64,000 nucleotides of DNA, from NCBI GenBank assembly GCA_028687995.1, contig JAQTZA010000001.1, forward strand, positions 186,001 through 250,000. Reading direction: 5' to 3'. This DNA comes from Bacteroidales bacterium (GTDB taxonomy: Bacteria; Bacteroidota; Bacteroidia; Bacteroidales; UBA7332). A program made the position numbers and the translations under genes. The notes under the pieces are model-generated. The model did no database searches. It was not told the origin of the DNA and saw nothing but the letters and a program-made list of their open reading frames with translations. This document shows positions 16,724-26,227 of the stretch, one piece after another (positions within the stretch are counted from its first letter, which is position 1; each line of letters starts with the position of its first letter).

Positions 16724-18619
16724 ATGAGTTTTGATGCACAAAAAGGAATGTATTTCCCTTCCGAAGAAGTTCTAAACCAGGCAAATGTAAAAGACTACGA
16801 ATCACTGTATAAGTATTCAATCGAAAATCGTGAAGCCTTTTGGGCAGAGCAAGCAGACCATCTTGAATGGTATAAGAAATGGGATGAAGTGGTAGATGAA
16901 AGCGATAAACCGTTCTATAAATGGTTTAAAGGCGGTAAGATAAATATTATTCATAACGCTATCGACCGACACCTAAAAACAGCCAATCGAAATAAAATTG
17001 CCATCATTTGGGAAGGCGAAAACGGTGATGTCCGCACTTTCTCCTATCATGCACTCGATCGTGAGGTAAGCAAGTTTGCCAATATTCTGAAGAGTATGGG
17101 TGTAAAAAAAGGCGATATCGTAACCATCTATATGCCACAAATACCTGAGCAAATATTTGCGATGCTGGCTTGTGCAAAAATTGGCGCTGTACACAGTGTG
17201 GTGTATGGTGGATTTAGCCACGAAGCACTTTCGGAACGTATCAAAGATGCCGAAAGTCGCGTAGTGGTTACTGCCGATGGTGGTTATCGCCGAGGTAAAA
17301 TTGCAGATTTGAAGGGTATTGTAAATGATGCCGTTGTTCTTTGTCCTACGGTTGAAGTGGTAATAACTGTTCAGCGCACTAAACACGAGGTCTATATGGA
17401 AAATGACCGTGACTACTGGTACCACGACCTAGAATCACTACCTATTGCTAGTACGAAATGCGAAACAGAACAAACCGAAGCTGATGATATGTTATTTTTG
17501 CTTTACACGTCTGGCTCCACTGGCAAACCAAAAGGGATGGTTCATAATCATGGTGGGTATAGTGTCTATACATCGACCACTCATCGAATGGTATTTGACA
17601 TCAAACCTGAAGACCGATTTTGGTGTGCTGCTGATCCAGGTTGGATTACGGGTCATAGCTACCTTGTCTATTCACCATTGATTAACGGTGCTACTATTTT
17701 TACTTACGAAGGTGCTCCAAATCATCCATATCCAAACCGCTGGTGGCGTATGATTGAAAAATACGGTATCAATATTCTATACACCTCTCCTACTGCCATT
17801 CGTGGACTGATGCGATATGGCGATTCATGGGTGACACGCCACGACTTGAGTTCGTTACGCCTCTTGGGATCTGTAGGAGAACCGATAAATCCTGAAGCAT
17901 GGAAATGGTATTATAAAGTGGTTGGAGGTGAACGCTGCCCGATCATGGATACATGGTGGCAAACCGAAACTGGTGGATTTATGATTTCTCCTATGCCAGT
18001 GATACCACTTAAACCAGGCTCTGCATCGAAACCATTCTTTGGAAACGAAATTTCGGTAGTTGACGAGCAACACAACGAAGTGAAGCGTGGAGAAGAAGGT
18101 GCATTAGTAATCAAAAATAGTTGGCCAGGTTTAGCCGCGGGCATCTACAAAGATCGAGAACGATTCAAAGAGACCTATTGGAAGAAATATGAAAAAGAGG
18201 GCTGGTATCATCCGGGTGACTCAGCAAAAATAGATGAAGATGGCTATATTTGGGTCATTGGACGCAGCGACGATGTAATCAAAGTCAGTGGTTATCGACT
18301 TGGAACTGCCGAAATAGAGAGTGCATTGGTGAGCCATCCGATGGTAGTAGAAGCCGCTGCAATTCCTCTTCCTCATAAACTAAAAGGGAATGCAATACAT
18401 GTGTTTGTAATTTTGAAAAATGGCGCTACTGGCTCAAGAGAGCTTGAAGCTGAATTAAAAGAGCATGTTTCGAAAATGATGGGTCCAATTGCAAAACCAG
18501 AAGAGATTCTATTTGCGGATTCTTTACCAAAAACCCGAAGCGGAAAAATAATGCGTCGCGTACTCAAAGCTCGCGCATTAGGCGAAGACGAAGGTGATAT
18601 TTCTACATTAGAGGAATAA
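16724..18619 (+). CDS. acsA: Acetyl-CoA synthetase
   Basis: A 631-residue AMP-forming acetate-CoA ligase of the ANL superfamily. Visible are the N-terminal ACAS domain (FWAEQADHLEWYKKW), the phosphate loop TSGSTGKPKGM (about 262-272), the WWQTETGG substrate motif, the hinge region IKVSGYRLGTAEIE and the C-terminal TRSGKIMRR, whose lysine is the usual regulatory acetylation site. It activates acetate for biosynthesis or oxidation. It is transcribed alone from an AT-rich region with a weak TACATTTA -7-like box near 16660 and ends at a strong terminator. Confidence 0.95.
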   Translation: MSFDAQKGMYFPSEEVLNQANVKDYESLYKYSIENREAFWAEQADHLEWYKKWDEVVDESDKPFYKWFKGGKINIIHNAIDRHLKTANRNKIAIIWEGENGDVRTFSYHALDREVSKFANILKSMGVKKGDIVTIYMPQIPEQIFAMLACAKIGAVHSVVYGGFSHEALSERIKDAESRVVVTADGGYRRGKIADLKGIVNDAVVLCPTVEVVITVQRTKHEVYMENDRDYWYHDLESLPIASTKCETEQTEADDMLFLLYTSGSTGKPKGMVHNHGGYSVYTSTTHRMVFDIKPEDRFWCAADPGWITGHSYLVYSPLINGATIFTYEGAPNHPYPNRWWRMIEKYGINILYTSPTAIRGLMRYGDSWVTRHDLSSLRLLGSVGEPINPEAWKWYYKVVGGERCPIMDTWWQTETGGFMISPMPVIPLKPGSASKPFFGNEISVVDEQHNEVKRGEEGALVIKNSWPGLAAGIYKDRERFKETYWKKYEKEGWYHPGDSAKIDEDGYIWVIGRSDDVIKVSGYRLGTAEIESALVSHPMVVEAAAIPLPHKLKGNAIHVFVILKNGATGSRELEAELKEHVSKMMGPIAKPEEILFADSLPKTRSGKIMRRVLKARALGEDEGDISTLEE

Positions 18620-18638
18620 AAAATAATCCTTTAAAGAC

Positions 18639-18674
18639 AAAACCCCGATTAGCACTAGCTTTTCGGGGTTTTAT
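18639..18674 (+). terminator. Terminator after acsA
   Basis: AAAACCCCGA pairs with TCGGGGTTTT around a 14-base loop, followed by a short T-rich tract. Confidence 0.8.
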
Positions 18675-18677
18675 TAT

Positions 18678-18905
18678 TAACCTGAGTTTGGGATAAGAGT
18701 TTGCTCTTTAATTTTATAACTGCTTATAAATAAGGTAATAAGGTTTAAATTAGACTCATTAAAACGGCTACTAAGGTTGAAAAGTTAGCAAATAAGGTCT
18801 TAACCTTAGTAGAAATCGAAATTTACACCGCCATCAACCTTATTACCTTATTGATAATATCGATTATTAATCATTTATAATCTTTCTTATCCCGAACTCA
18901 GGTTA
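18678..18905. repeat. Nested inverted-repeat element (MITE-like) downstream of acsA
   Basis: The 228-base stretch is bounded by a 20-base inverted repeat (TAACCTGAGTTTGGGATAAG and its complement, one mismatch, 18678-18697 and 18886-18905). Inside it a second inverted repeat pairs AATAAGGTAATAAGGTT (from about 18729) with its near-exact complement near 18837-18852, and CTACTAAGGTT near 18768 pairs with AACCTTAGTAG near 18803. There is no reading frame. The fold would be one long imperfect hairpin. It could be a non-autonomous mobile element or a long transcribed hairpin. Confidence 0.65.
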
Positions 18906-18910
18906 TTACC

Positions 18911-21184
18911 CTAGAATTGTATTTTTAAACCAACCCGTATACCAGATTTGTTCACATTCGGTCTATCGAGATAGGTTAATCTCCAAATATAATCAAGGCG
19001 AAGAAGACTGAAAATATTCTCAATGCCCACTCCGGCTTCCATATAAGGCGTACTGCCTAATCCAGAAGAGTTTGTAGGTAAAAGCCATTGTGAAGATTTT
19101 GTTTTTGCTGGATCGTTGTAATCGCTCAAAGTACCCACCAACGATTTGAAAGTAGCCACTTCTCTCCATTTAAGGTAACGATTCACCGGAATCCAATTTA
19201 GTAACAATCCATTCATGTGGTAATCGATGTCTAAAGAGGCATATTGATCGTTGATAAACTCAAACACATTCATCAAATTATAGGTTTCAGGCACATTGAG
19301 ATACGACGGATTAGCTTGCGAAATAATCAGCAATGGATACGGCACTTTCGACCACTGCTTACCAGCCTTAAACATTATATCGGCATAACCAAAAATTGAC
19401 AATGGATGTGTGTGCTGCATCATCATTTCGGTTAAATGGTAATTATAATCTCCATTCAAGAATTTCTTTAGACCCATAGTGTGTGAAAATGTAAAGACAC
19501 TACTAAAACGGGAAACACGAACCCGAGAATCGCGATTTTGGTAAAAGCGTTCCCCTACTGCAAAACGAAACTTAGCACCAACTTCAGTTGTGCGCATATC
19601 GTATTTTGGATTTATTATGCCCATTGAAGTTTTTTCTTGAAAGTTGATTGCTCCTACGGGTAACCAATTTTTATGATTTCCCCAAAAGCTAAAGGATAAT
19701 CCATTATAATACTCTTGTTTGTAACGAATCTCGGCTTTTTTCTCCAAAAACATTCGATCGAGCTCAGCCCGACGAAACGAAAGAAGAACATTGTCTTTGT
19801 CAATCGTCTCCAACTCCTGCCCCGGAATTTTCATATCATATCGATACAGCAAACTGATAGAGTGTGAAGGATATTCATTTGGATGACTCTTGCATTTATT
19901 CAATGAATAGGTCAATTGACCGCTGTATTTCAGTCTTTTATCTAAATCACCGTAGGCTCCGTAACCTTCTAAAAAGATATGCTTATTCAAATCTGCCGTA
20001 GTACTTCCACCAAATCGATAGCGAGTTCCTTCTATTTCGTTAGAGCTAACAAACGAAGTCAATGGTCCAATAGTGATATATTTTAGCGGAATTAGGTTAT
20101 TAAAAATTGTCTTCATAAAAAAGCCACTCACACTTCCAGAATTTGAATTGACAAAACCTGCCATTTTCTGATGAGCTTTTTCCTCTTGATTGGTAAATGG
20201 AAAATGACGATGTTCGGACCAGTAGATATCAGATTTATTCCAAGCATCAACAGAATATGAAATGGGTTCATCTTTGCTAAACAGATTATCCGGCATAGCC
20301 TCGAAACTATAATTTTTGAATGAATTAATACGACGAACAAATAATTTAAAAAGGCTCATCTCCAGACTAACTTCATTGCGCAAAACAACCCATTTTCCAT
20401 TTGATGCTTTGGTATAGTTTTCTTTAAAACCAATGGTGTCAATAAAATTCAAATTGGCATTGTGATCGATGTAATAATCTGCCTTTGCAACCGAATAGGT
20501 GGAATCATCTGCAATATAAACGCTCCCTCTAAAAGCCAGAAATTGCTCATTAACAGGCATAAAATTAATTTTATAACATAAAATACCTTCTATTCGAACA
20601 GTGTCTTCTAGCGTGTAGTTATAGATCGTTTGTGCGAATGAAGATGAGAGCGGACTCACAATATTCTGCATCAGCAGAGACATCTGATTATCGTAAAGTG
20701 AGTAACCATCAAAAACCTGATTGACAACAGTTTGCATCCCTTGCTCATGCAATACAGAATTAATCCACTCCTTGTTAATCGCTTTTATCATTGTTCGGTT
20801 TGTACTGGTCGATTTTTTATAAAATTCATCTTGGAGAATCTCTTTAGACAGGACGAAATCAACCGGTTTTCCACTTACATCTGTACTATCAGTGTTTTCA
20901 AATAAGAATCTGAAATACTTTAACAAAAGCATCTCCTTCTCTTTAGCCGTTAAATTTACCCAGCCGAGATTCAGTTTTTCGTAATGCTCTCTACTATAAA
21001 ATGAATTTTCCGTAATTCGGTTTGACTCTTTGTGAACAATTGCTTTTTGGATGATTTCATTCGCAGTCAAAGTTTGAGCTGACTTAGCCGCCCAAATAGG
21101 AGAAATAGCAATGAAAATTAGAGCAATAACAAAGTAGCGAAGGTTTGATTTTTTTTGCACGGTGTATCGATTTTCAAAATTCAT
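18911..21184 (-). CDS. DUF5686-family outer membrane protein
   Basis: A 757-residue protein starting at MNFENRYTVQKK, with an N-terminal hydrophobic segment (FVIALIFIAISPIW) as signal peptide. The middle region matches the DUF5686 family of Bacteroidota, including EKEMLLLKYFRFLFENTD, GKPVDFVLSKEI and SVYIADDSTYSVAKADY. The C-terminal 350 residues alternate in the manner of a beta barrel and end in an aromatic-rich strand (GIRVGLKIQF). Family function is unknown. Many relatives begin with a carboxypeptidase-like regulatory domain, which is absent here. The frame can be extended upstream only to an ATT codon, so the ATG was chosen. It is divergent from rhaT. Confidence 0.8.
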   Translation of the reverse strand: MNFENRYTVQKKSNLRYFVIALIFIAISPIWAAKSAQTLTANEIIQKAIVHKESNRITENSFYSREHYEKLNLGWVNLTAKEKEMLLLKYFRFLFENTDSTDVSGKPVDFVLSKEILQDEFYKKSTSTNRTMIKAINKEWINSVLHEQGMQTVVNQVFDGYSLYDNQMSLLMQNIVSPLSSSFAQTIYNYTLEDTVRIEGILCYKINFMPVNEQFLAFRGSVYIADDSTYSVAKADYYIDHNANLNFIDTIGFKENYTKASNGKWVVLRNEVSLEMSLFKLFVRRINSFKNYSFEAMPDNLFSKDEPISYSVDAWNKSDIYWSEHRHFPFTNQEEKAHQKMAGFVNSNSGSVSGFFMKTIFNNLIPLKYITIGPLTSFVSSNEIEGTRYRFGGSTTADLNKHIFLEGYGAYGDLDKRLKYSGQLTYSLNKCKSHPNEYPSHSISLLYRYDMKIPGQELETIDKDNVLLSFRRAELDRMFLEKKAEIRYKQEYYNGLSFSFWGNHKNWLPVGAINFQEKTSMGIINPKYDMRTTEVGAKFRFAVGERFYQNRDSRVRVSRFSSVFTFSHTMGLKKFLNGDYNYHLTEMMMQHTHPLSIFGYADIMFKAGKQWSKVPYPLLIISQANPSYLNVPETYNLMNVFEFINDQYASLDIDYHMNGLLLNWIPVNRYLKWREVATFKSLVGTLSDYNDPAKTKSSQWLLPTNSSGLGSTPYMEAGVGIENIFSLLRLDYIWRLTYLDRPNVNKSGIRVGLKIQF

Positions 21185-21448
21185 CACAAAAATAGACAAT
21201 TCAGAACAACTACCGAAAGAATAGACTTCTCAATTGAATAAAAATAACCTCAGAATTTTCATAATTTCAATTTTTCAATAAAATGTGCGATTCCAAGATT
21301 TGATTCTGTCAAAAAGTAAAGAATAAGAATCATTTCTCACTATTAGTGGTCAGATTTGATGTATATCTTTACGACTCAAAAACATGGATTTTTGTATTCC
21401 TGTTTTTTGAGAAAGCACACACATCATATCACACTTAATTTTTTATCC

Positions 21449-22522
21449 ATGAATGCACTATTAGGAATTATTTTTCATTCCATTGGCGGCTTTGCCTCTG
21501 GAAGTTTTTACATGCCTTTCAACAAAGTAAAGGGTTGGGCTTGGGAGAGTTATTGGATTATCGGGGGGATTTTCTCCTGGCTGATTGTGCCACCTCTTGC
21601 AGCTTATCTCACTATTCCAGGATTTTTTGACATCATCACAGCCAGTTCTTCTCAAATTATCACAATCACGTTTCTAATGGGATTGATGTGGGGAATTGGT
21701 GGATTAACCTACGGACTGGGCGTTCGATATCTAGGTATGTCACTTGGCAACTCAGTTGTTCTCGGATTCTGTGCTGCCTTTGGTGCAGTAGTTCCATCTA
21801 TCTATTATTCGATTAATCCAACTGTAGGTAAAATATCTTTCACCGATATGATTGCTACACCGGGTGGCAGATTGGTATTGTTAGGCGTTTTAGTTTGTTT
21901 GGCAGGCATCGCCATTTCTGGTAAAGCAGGCATGATGAAAGAGAACGAACTCTCTGAAGATCAACAAAAAGCAAGTGTTGCCGAATTTAGTTTAGTGAAA
22001 GGACTCATCATCGCAGTTATTTCAGGTATTCTTAGTTCGTTTTTCAACTTTGGCATCGAAGCGGGCAAACCGATGGCAGAAGTTGCCAACGCAATTTGGA
22101 AAACGGCCAATCCAAATCAAGGAGAGTTTCTATTTCAAAACAATGTGACGTTTGTCGTTATTCTGTGGGGAGGATTAACCACCAACCTGATTTGGACCTC
22201 TATTTTGAGTTTAAAAAACAAATCTTATGGCGATTTCACCAATAAATCAACACCCATATTCAATAATATTCTCTTTTCAGCATTAGCCGGAACAACTTGG
22301 TTTCTGCAATTCTTCTTCTACGGAATGGGCGAAAGCAAATTAGGAAATGGTGCAAGTTCATGGATTCTTCACATGTCAACCATTATACTGACAGCCAATA
22401 TGTGGGGAATTTATCGGAAAGAGTGGTCGGGCGTGACTTCAAAAACAAAATGGACAATCACTGCTGGGATTGCTATCATCATTTTATCTGTCTTTTTGGT
22501 AGGTATTGGAAATTCAATATAA
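21449..22522 (+). CDS. rhaT: L-rhamnose/H+ symporter RhaT family
   Basis: A 358-residue permease with about ten membrane helices starting at MNALLGIIFHSIGGFASGSF. The GGFASGSFYMPFNKVKGWAWE segment (read here as GGFASGSFYMPF followed by KGWAWES), WIIGGIFSWLIVPPLAAYL and MWGIGGLTYGLGVRYLGMSL are characteristic of RhaT in the DMT superfamily. The open frame extends 31 residues further upstream, but that part is charged and lacks family similarity. No rhamnose catabolic genes are adjacent, so substrate assignment rests on family resemblance alone. It ends at a hairpin shared with the convergent yceI-like gene. Confidence 0.85.
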   Translation: MNALLGIIFHSIGGFASGSFYMPFNKVKGWAWESYWIIGGIFSWLIVPPLAAYLTIPGFFDIITASSSQIITITFLMGLMWGIGGLTYGLGVRYLGMSLGNSVVLGFCAAFGAVVPSIYYSINPTVGKISFTDMIATPGGRLVLLGVLVCLAGIAISGKAGMMKENELSEDQQKASVAEFSLVKGLIIAVISGILSSFFNFGIEAGKPMAEVANAIWKTANPNQGEFLFQNNVTFVVILWGGLTTNLIWTSILSLKNKSYGDFTNKSTPIFNNILFSALAGTTWFLQFFFYGMGESKLGNGASSWILHMSTIILTANMWGIYRKEWSGVTSKTKWTITAGIAIIILSVFLVGIGNSI

Positions 22523-22535
22523 TTGAAGAAATAAG

Positions 22536-22568
22536 AGAGAAGGCGGTTATTTGACCGCCTTCTCTTCT
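22536..22568. terminator. Terminator between rhaT and a YceI-family gene
   Basis: AGAGAAGGCGGT pairs with ACCGCCTTCTCT around a six-base loop. The right arm overlaps the last codons of the convergent gene. Confidence 0.7.
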
Positions 22569-23158
22569 GTTATTTTACAAATCAGGTGGAAATCTACATT
22601 AATCCATTCACTGACGCGAATCAACCCCATCATCTGAACGGGAGGCGTGAGTGAAAAGTCTTTTATACTAATCTTCTTCTTTCCATCAGCTATCACCAAA
22701 TCGCCTTCGCAAACAGCGGTAAAAGGAACCACATATTGTTTTGTTACATTTGTGATGGTAATATTCAATACAGCATTTCCATTGTAGCAGAGTGATTTTT
22801 CAACAATGGGCAACATTTCTAGTGAAATGACTTGAACCTGCAATTGTGGAAATTGATCTGCCTTCATCAGTTTCTGGAAATCGCGTAACGCCATTCGATT
22901 ATCGGATGTAAATCCTTTCACATTCACAGCTAACGTATTCTGACTCAACATCCATTTATTTTGAGTTTTACCCACCGTGATAAACATCTCTTTTCGCGAA
23001 AGTTTATCTCCATTCTGTATTAACTTAAATGGAATCACATTCGTAGAGCCATGAATAGTGAGTGAGCTATTCTTTTGCAATTCAACAGCTAATTTGTTTT
23101 GAGAAAACAAAGGAAGACTAATCAGTAAGAGAAAAGCTACTCTTATATATAAATTCAT
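22547..23158 (-). CDS. YceI-family periplasmic protein
   Basis: A 203-residue secreted protein with a signal peptide (MNLYIRVAFLLLISLPLFS). The YceI lipocalin-like fold is suggested by SSLTIHGSTNVIPFKL, MALRDFQKLMKADQFPQLQV and a final strand. YceI proteins form an eight-stranded barrel that binds isoprenoid lipids such as quinone precursors. It is downstream of the porin gene on the same strand but separated from it by a terminator. It is clearly diverged from the second YceI gene nearby. Confidence 0.75.
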   Translation of the reverse strand: MNLYIRVAFLLLISLPLFSQNKLAVELQKNSSLTIHGSTNVIPFKLIQNGDKLSRKEMFITVGKTQNKWMLSQNTLAVNVKGFTSDNRMALRDFQKLMKADQFPQLQVQVISLEMLPIVEKSLCYNGNAVLNITITNVTKQYVVPFTAVCEGDLVIADGKKKISIKDFSLTPPVQMMGLIRVSEWINVDFHLICKITEEKAVK

Positions 23159-23265
23159 GCGTCGGAGCTTCTAAAAATCAATCATTACAATTCAAGTCGC
23201 AAAGAAAGCAACAAAATAGGAAGAAAAAAAAAGATTATTGTTTTAATTTGAATAAATAGACAAAA

Positions 23266-23300
23266 GAAAACCGGTAAGACTTACGCCCTACCGGTTTAAT
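23266..23300 (-). terminator. Terminator after the porin-like gene
   Basis: AAACCGGTA pairs with TACCGGTTT around a 12-base loop, with T-runs on the minus strand side (the plus strand shows AAAAGAAAA before it). Confidence 0.75.
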
Positions 23301-23320
23301 AATCTATATTTTTGGTTTGA

Positions 23321-24604
23321 TTAGAAACCTACAACAGCTTGAATAACTAAACCATTGAATTTACCACCACTGCGGATATCAGATTTAGCAACATCTGTGT
23401 ACTCTTGTTTAACATATTCTACTTTTGTCATGATGTTTTTAGTCATATACCAACCACCACTTACAGCGATACGTTTAACAGAAGTTTCAGGAGCACCTTT
23501 AACTTCAGCTTTAACTGTGTTGTATTTAACACCTGCCCAGAAGTTTTCAGAGTTACCAAAACGATAAACTAAATCTGTTGCCAATTGGCTAGCTTTACGA
23601 TCAGCAGTTTCTGTTTTTGAACGACCTGAAGCTGACTCTACAGTTGTAAACCACTCAAGACCAGCAAATTTAACGAATGTATTCAAAGCCATTGCGTTGA
23701 TTTTGTCTGTTAAACCTGGATTGTAACGACCTGAGAATGCTGTAGAAGTTGTGTTTGCATTTTCCATTACACCATAGTAGTTTGAACCTCCACGGTCACC
23801 ACCGAATAATGTATTAGAGCTAGCACCTTTGTTGAAATAACCAGAACCAGTTACACGAACACGTAATTTATCGCTTAATTGTTTGTCATAACCCAATTTA
23901 ACGATGATTGAAGGATTGCGAGTTCCATCAGTTCCACCTACTACTGGTGTACCTGGTGCGATATCACCTTTGATTTCACCATTGGTTACACCTAAAACTC
24001 CTAACAAACCATTGTATTGAACATCAGCTTCTAAACCGATTTCAGTTGCAAATTCGTCCATGATGTTGTTTTCAACAAAAGGATTGTAGATTGCGTTACC
24101 ATTGTCAGTTCTGCGGAAGTGTGAATCACCGTAGTTAACTTCCATGTGACCAGCTTTGATAGTAGTATATTTCATAATGTTATCTACTAAATCGCATTGC
24201 AAGAAAGGAAGTTTGTCGAATTGAATGTATCCACCTTTCACCCAAGTTTCGTTGTGGTGACGAGCTGAAAGATACAAAGTCATGTTCAAATAAACACCTT
24301 CTGCCATTTGAATGTCAAAATTCATGTTAGCAACTGCTGTATTGAAACCTGGTTTCATAGCATACAATTTGTTTGCATCTACACCTGCAGTTACTTTTGG
24401 ATCTGCTGTGTTACTATGATACAATGCTTGCCAAGATTGACTGAATGCACCACCAATGTTTACTTTCAAACCATCAAACTTAGCTGGTTCAGTTTTTGGA
24501 GTTTCAAAAACGTTCAATCCAGTTTTGTCAGTTGCACGAGCTTGTGCCATTGCTGCTGTACCCATCATAAGAGCTGCAGCGATTAATAAAATTGACTTTT
24601 TCAT
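23321..24604 (-). CDS. Outer membrane beta-barrel porin-like protein
   Basis: A 427-residue protein with a clear signal peptide (MKKSILLIAAALMMGTAAMA, cleavage after AMA-Q). The mature part is a barrel of alternating strands ending in VIQAVVGF, whose final Phe is typical of outer-membrane insertion. Segments such as KAGHMEVNYGDSHFRR resemble Bacteroidota phosphate-selective or DcaP-type porins, but I cannot name the substrate. Codon use is strongly biased towards a few codons (repeated GCAGCT, AACACC, GTTTCA patterns), which suggests high expression. It has its own promoter and terminator. Confidence 0.75.
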   Translation of the reverse strand: MKKSILLIAAALMMGTAAMAQARATDKTGLNVFETPKTEPAKFDGLKVNIGGAFSQSWQALYHSNTADPKVTAGVDANKLYAMKPGFNTAVANMNFDIQMAEGVYLNMTLYLSARHHNETWVKGGYIQFDKLPFLQCDLVDNIMKYTTIKAGHMEVNYGDSHFRRTDNGNAIYNPFVENNIMDEFATEIGLEADVQYNGLLGVLGVTNGEIKGDIAPGTPVVGGTDGTRNPSIIVKLGYDKQLSDKLRVRVTGSGYFNKGASSNTLFGGDRGGSNYYGVMENANTTSTAFSGRYNPGLTDKINAMALNTFVKFAGLEWFTTVESASGRSKTETADRKASQLATDLVYRFGNSENFWAGVKYNTVKAEVKGAPETSVKRIAVSGGWYMTKNIMTKVEYVKQEYTDVAKSDIRSGGKFNGLVIQAVVGF

Positions 24605-24666
24605 TTTTGTTGTAATTTTAGTTAATAAAATGGTTGTTTGGTTATTGTAATTTAAAAAAATTTGCG

Positions 24667-24696
24667 CAAATATAGATATATTTCTTTAATAGCAAA
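24667..24696 (-). promoter_or_regulatory. Promoter of the porin-like gene
   Basis: On the minus strand TTTG (24696 to 24693) is followed after 18 bases by TATATTTG (24674 to 24667), matching the Bacteroidota -33/-7 pattern. The leader to the ATG is about 60 bases. Confidence 0.6.
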
Positions 24697-24702
24697 TAAA
24701 TT

Positions 24703-25290
24703 CTATAAATTTCCTTCAACAGTGATAACAAATTTGACAGTTACTGCATCCCCACATTTAATGGTTCCAAAAACTGCTGTAGGCGCCTTCATTCCATATT
24801 CAGACATTTTTACGGGTACAGCTCCTTTTAATTCAAACACATTACCCGTTAATTTACCTGCAGCTTTGAAGCTTACTTTTTTAGTAGCTCCACCCATTGA
24901 TAAGTTGCCCACAAGTGTTACTTCTACATCTTTATCTGTTATTTTAACTGGTGCAGCTTCTGTCAAAGTAAAAGTGATGAATGGATTTTTCTTTGCATCA
25001 AAAGCATCATACGCTTTTCCATCCATAATAGATCCTTCTGCACTTTTCATTGATTTTACTGGCACTTTCACTACCAAAGAGATCAATTGCTTATTGGTGT
25101 TTGCTGCTACTTCGCCATTGATTTGAGCGACTTTCATATCCCATGCGTGAAGTGTAGATGTACCAGAAATTACAATATTAGATTTTGTAGGTACAACCTT
25201 AAGGCCTTGTGCTTGAAGTGTTGCAGTTGTTGAAAATAAAATGCTAACTAGCATTACCATGCAATACTTTGAAAATTGAGATTTTGTCAT
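24703..25290 (-). CDS. YceI-family periplasmic protein
   Basis: A 195-residue secreted protein with a signal peptide (hydrophobic MVMLVSILFSTTATLQA). The YceI fold is visible in SNIVISGTSTLHAWDMKV, SMKSAEGSIMDGKAYDAFDA and KKNPFITFTLTEAAPV, ending in GDAVTVKFVITVEGNL. A lipid- or quinone-binding carrier is the family role. It begins 39 bases after the stop of the Rrf2 regulator and is almost certainly co-transcribed with it, so the regulator probably controls this gene. Confidence 0.85.
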   Translation of the reverse strand: MTKSQFSKYCMVMLVSILFSTTATLQAQGLKVVPTKSNIVISGTSTLHAWDMKVAQINGEVAANTNKQLISLVVKVPVKSMKSAEGSIMDGKAYDAFDAKKNPFITFTLTEAAPVKITDKDVEVTLVGNLSMGGATKKVSFKAAGKLTGNVFELKGAVPVKMSEYGMKAPTAVFGTIKCGDAVTVKFVITVEGNL

Positions 25291-25329
25291 AATTCTGTCG
25301 GTTTAGATGATTATTTATTTTTATTTCAA

Positions 25330-25746
25330 TTATTCTAAAACTGAATTCTTATGTTCGATGATTTGTTGCAGTGTTTTACGATGAAGCATATTCTCAAAAT
25401 CTGTTGTGAACTCACTCCAATAATCTTTAGTAGAGCAATCGCACGATTTATCACAAAATCCTTCATTATTAATGCAATCCACCACAGAAATTTGCTCAAA
25501 CGCCGTATAAATATCCCACATCGTGATTTCACTTGCTGGACGAGCTAACCTGTAACCACTGCCTCTCCCTTTTGAATTGATTATTAATCCTTTCAATTTC
25601 AATGCAGAGATGATTGGATCTAAATATTTAACAGAGATGTCTTGCTTCAGTGCAATATCCTTTTGAAGCACACCAGTAGGTTCTGTCGAGGTTGCGATCT
25701 CCATCATTGCTCTTAAACCATACCGTATTTTTGTATTGACTCTCAT
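25330..25746 (-). CDS. Rrf2-family transcriptional regulator with Fe-S-type cysteines
   Basis: A 138-residue winged-helix regulator. The N-terminal MRVNTKIRYGLRAMMEIA and the wing region (GRGSGYRLARPASEITMWDI) are typical of Rrf2. Cysteines C91, C98, C102 and C104 lie in the loop where IscR-type members hold a [2Fe-2S] cluster; the 91/98/104 spacing is close to that of IscR. It would sense iron-sulfur status, redox or a gas such as NO. It is first in an operon with a YceI gene. The flavoprotein on the opposite strand could also be a target (inference). Confidence 0.88.
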   Translation of the reverse strand: MRVNTKIRYGLRAMMEIATSTEPTGVLQKDIALKQDISVKYLDPIISALKLKGLIINSKGRGSGYRLARPASEITMWDIYTAFEQISVVDCINNEGFCDKSCDCSTKDYWSEFTTDFENMLHRKTLQQIIEHKNSVLE

Positions 25747-25766
25747 ACCTCGTTAATATTATGGCA

Positions 25767-25774
25767 CAAATGTA
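25767..25774 (-). promoter_or_regulatory. -7 box for the Rrf2-YceI operon
   Basis: Minus-strand TACATTTG, an exact TAnnTTTG match, about 21 bases upstream of the ATG. Confidence 0.45.
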
Positions 25775-26227
25775 AATAAAAAAATATGAATGCTATAACG
25801 TTTATAGGATTAATAGGATTAATTTATAATTTATTCTAAACAACAAAATATGATAATAGACTATTAATCAGGTATTTAAATAAATAAACAAATCCCATCT
25901 ATTGCAGAAAATTTTCTTCAATTTATCAATAAGTCAAATATTTGTATAACTGAAAACCAAACTGCTACATATTTTAACGATTCGAAATGCAAAATCTAAA
26001 TTTAAGCACAATAACAAACACAATTGTCAAATATATTTTCAAAATTGGTCGTTTTCGAAGTTTATTTCAACGATTTAGTAGCAATAAGTGCCATTTTGGG
26101 TATGGGTTTATCTGATTGCAAAAAAAAATTTTGAACGGTATTTTTGATTGACAAATAATTTCAAAACATATTCATTATTTACATTCAATTGAGAGGACAC
26201 ATTCATGTCAGACAACATCCATTTTTG
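25775..26227. other. AT-rich gene-free region
   Basis: No credible reading frame, RNA gene or repeat was recognised in these roughly 450 bases. They are strongly AT-rich. They may hold promoter or binding sites for the Rrf2 regulator, but no palindromic operator could be singled out. Confidence 0.4.
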
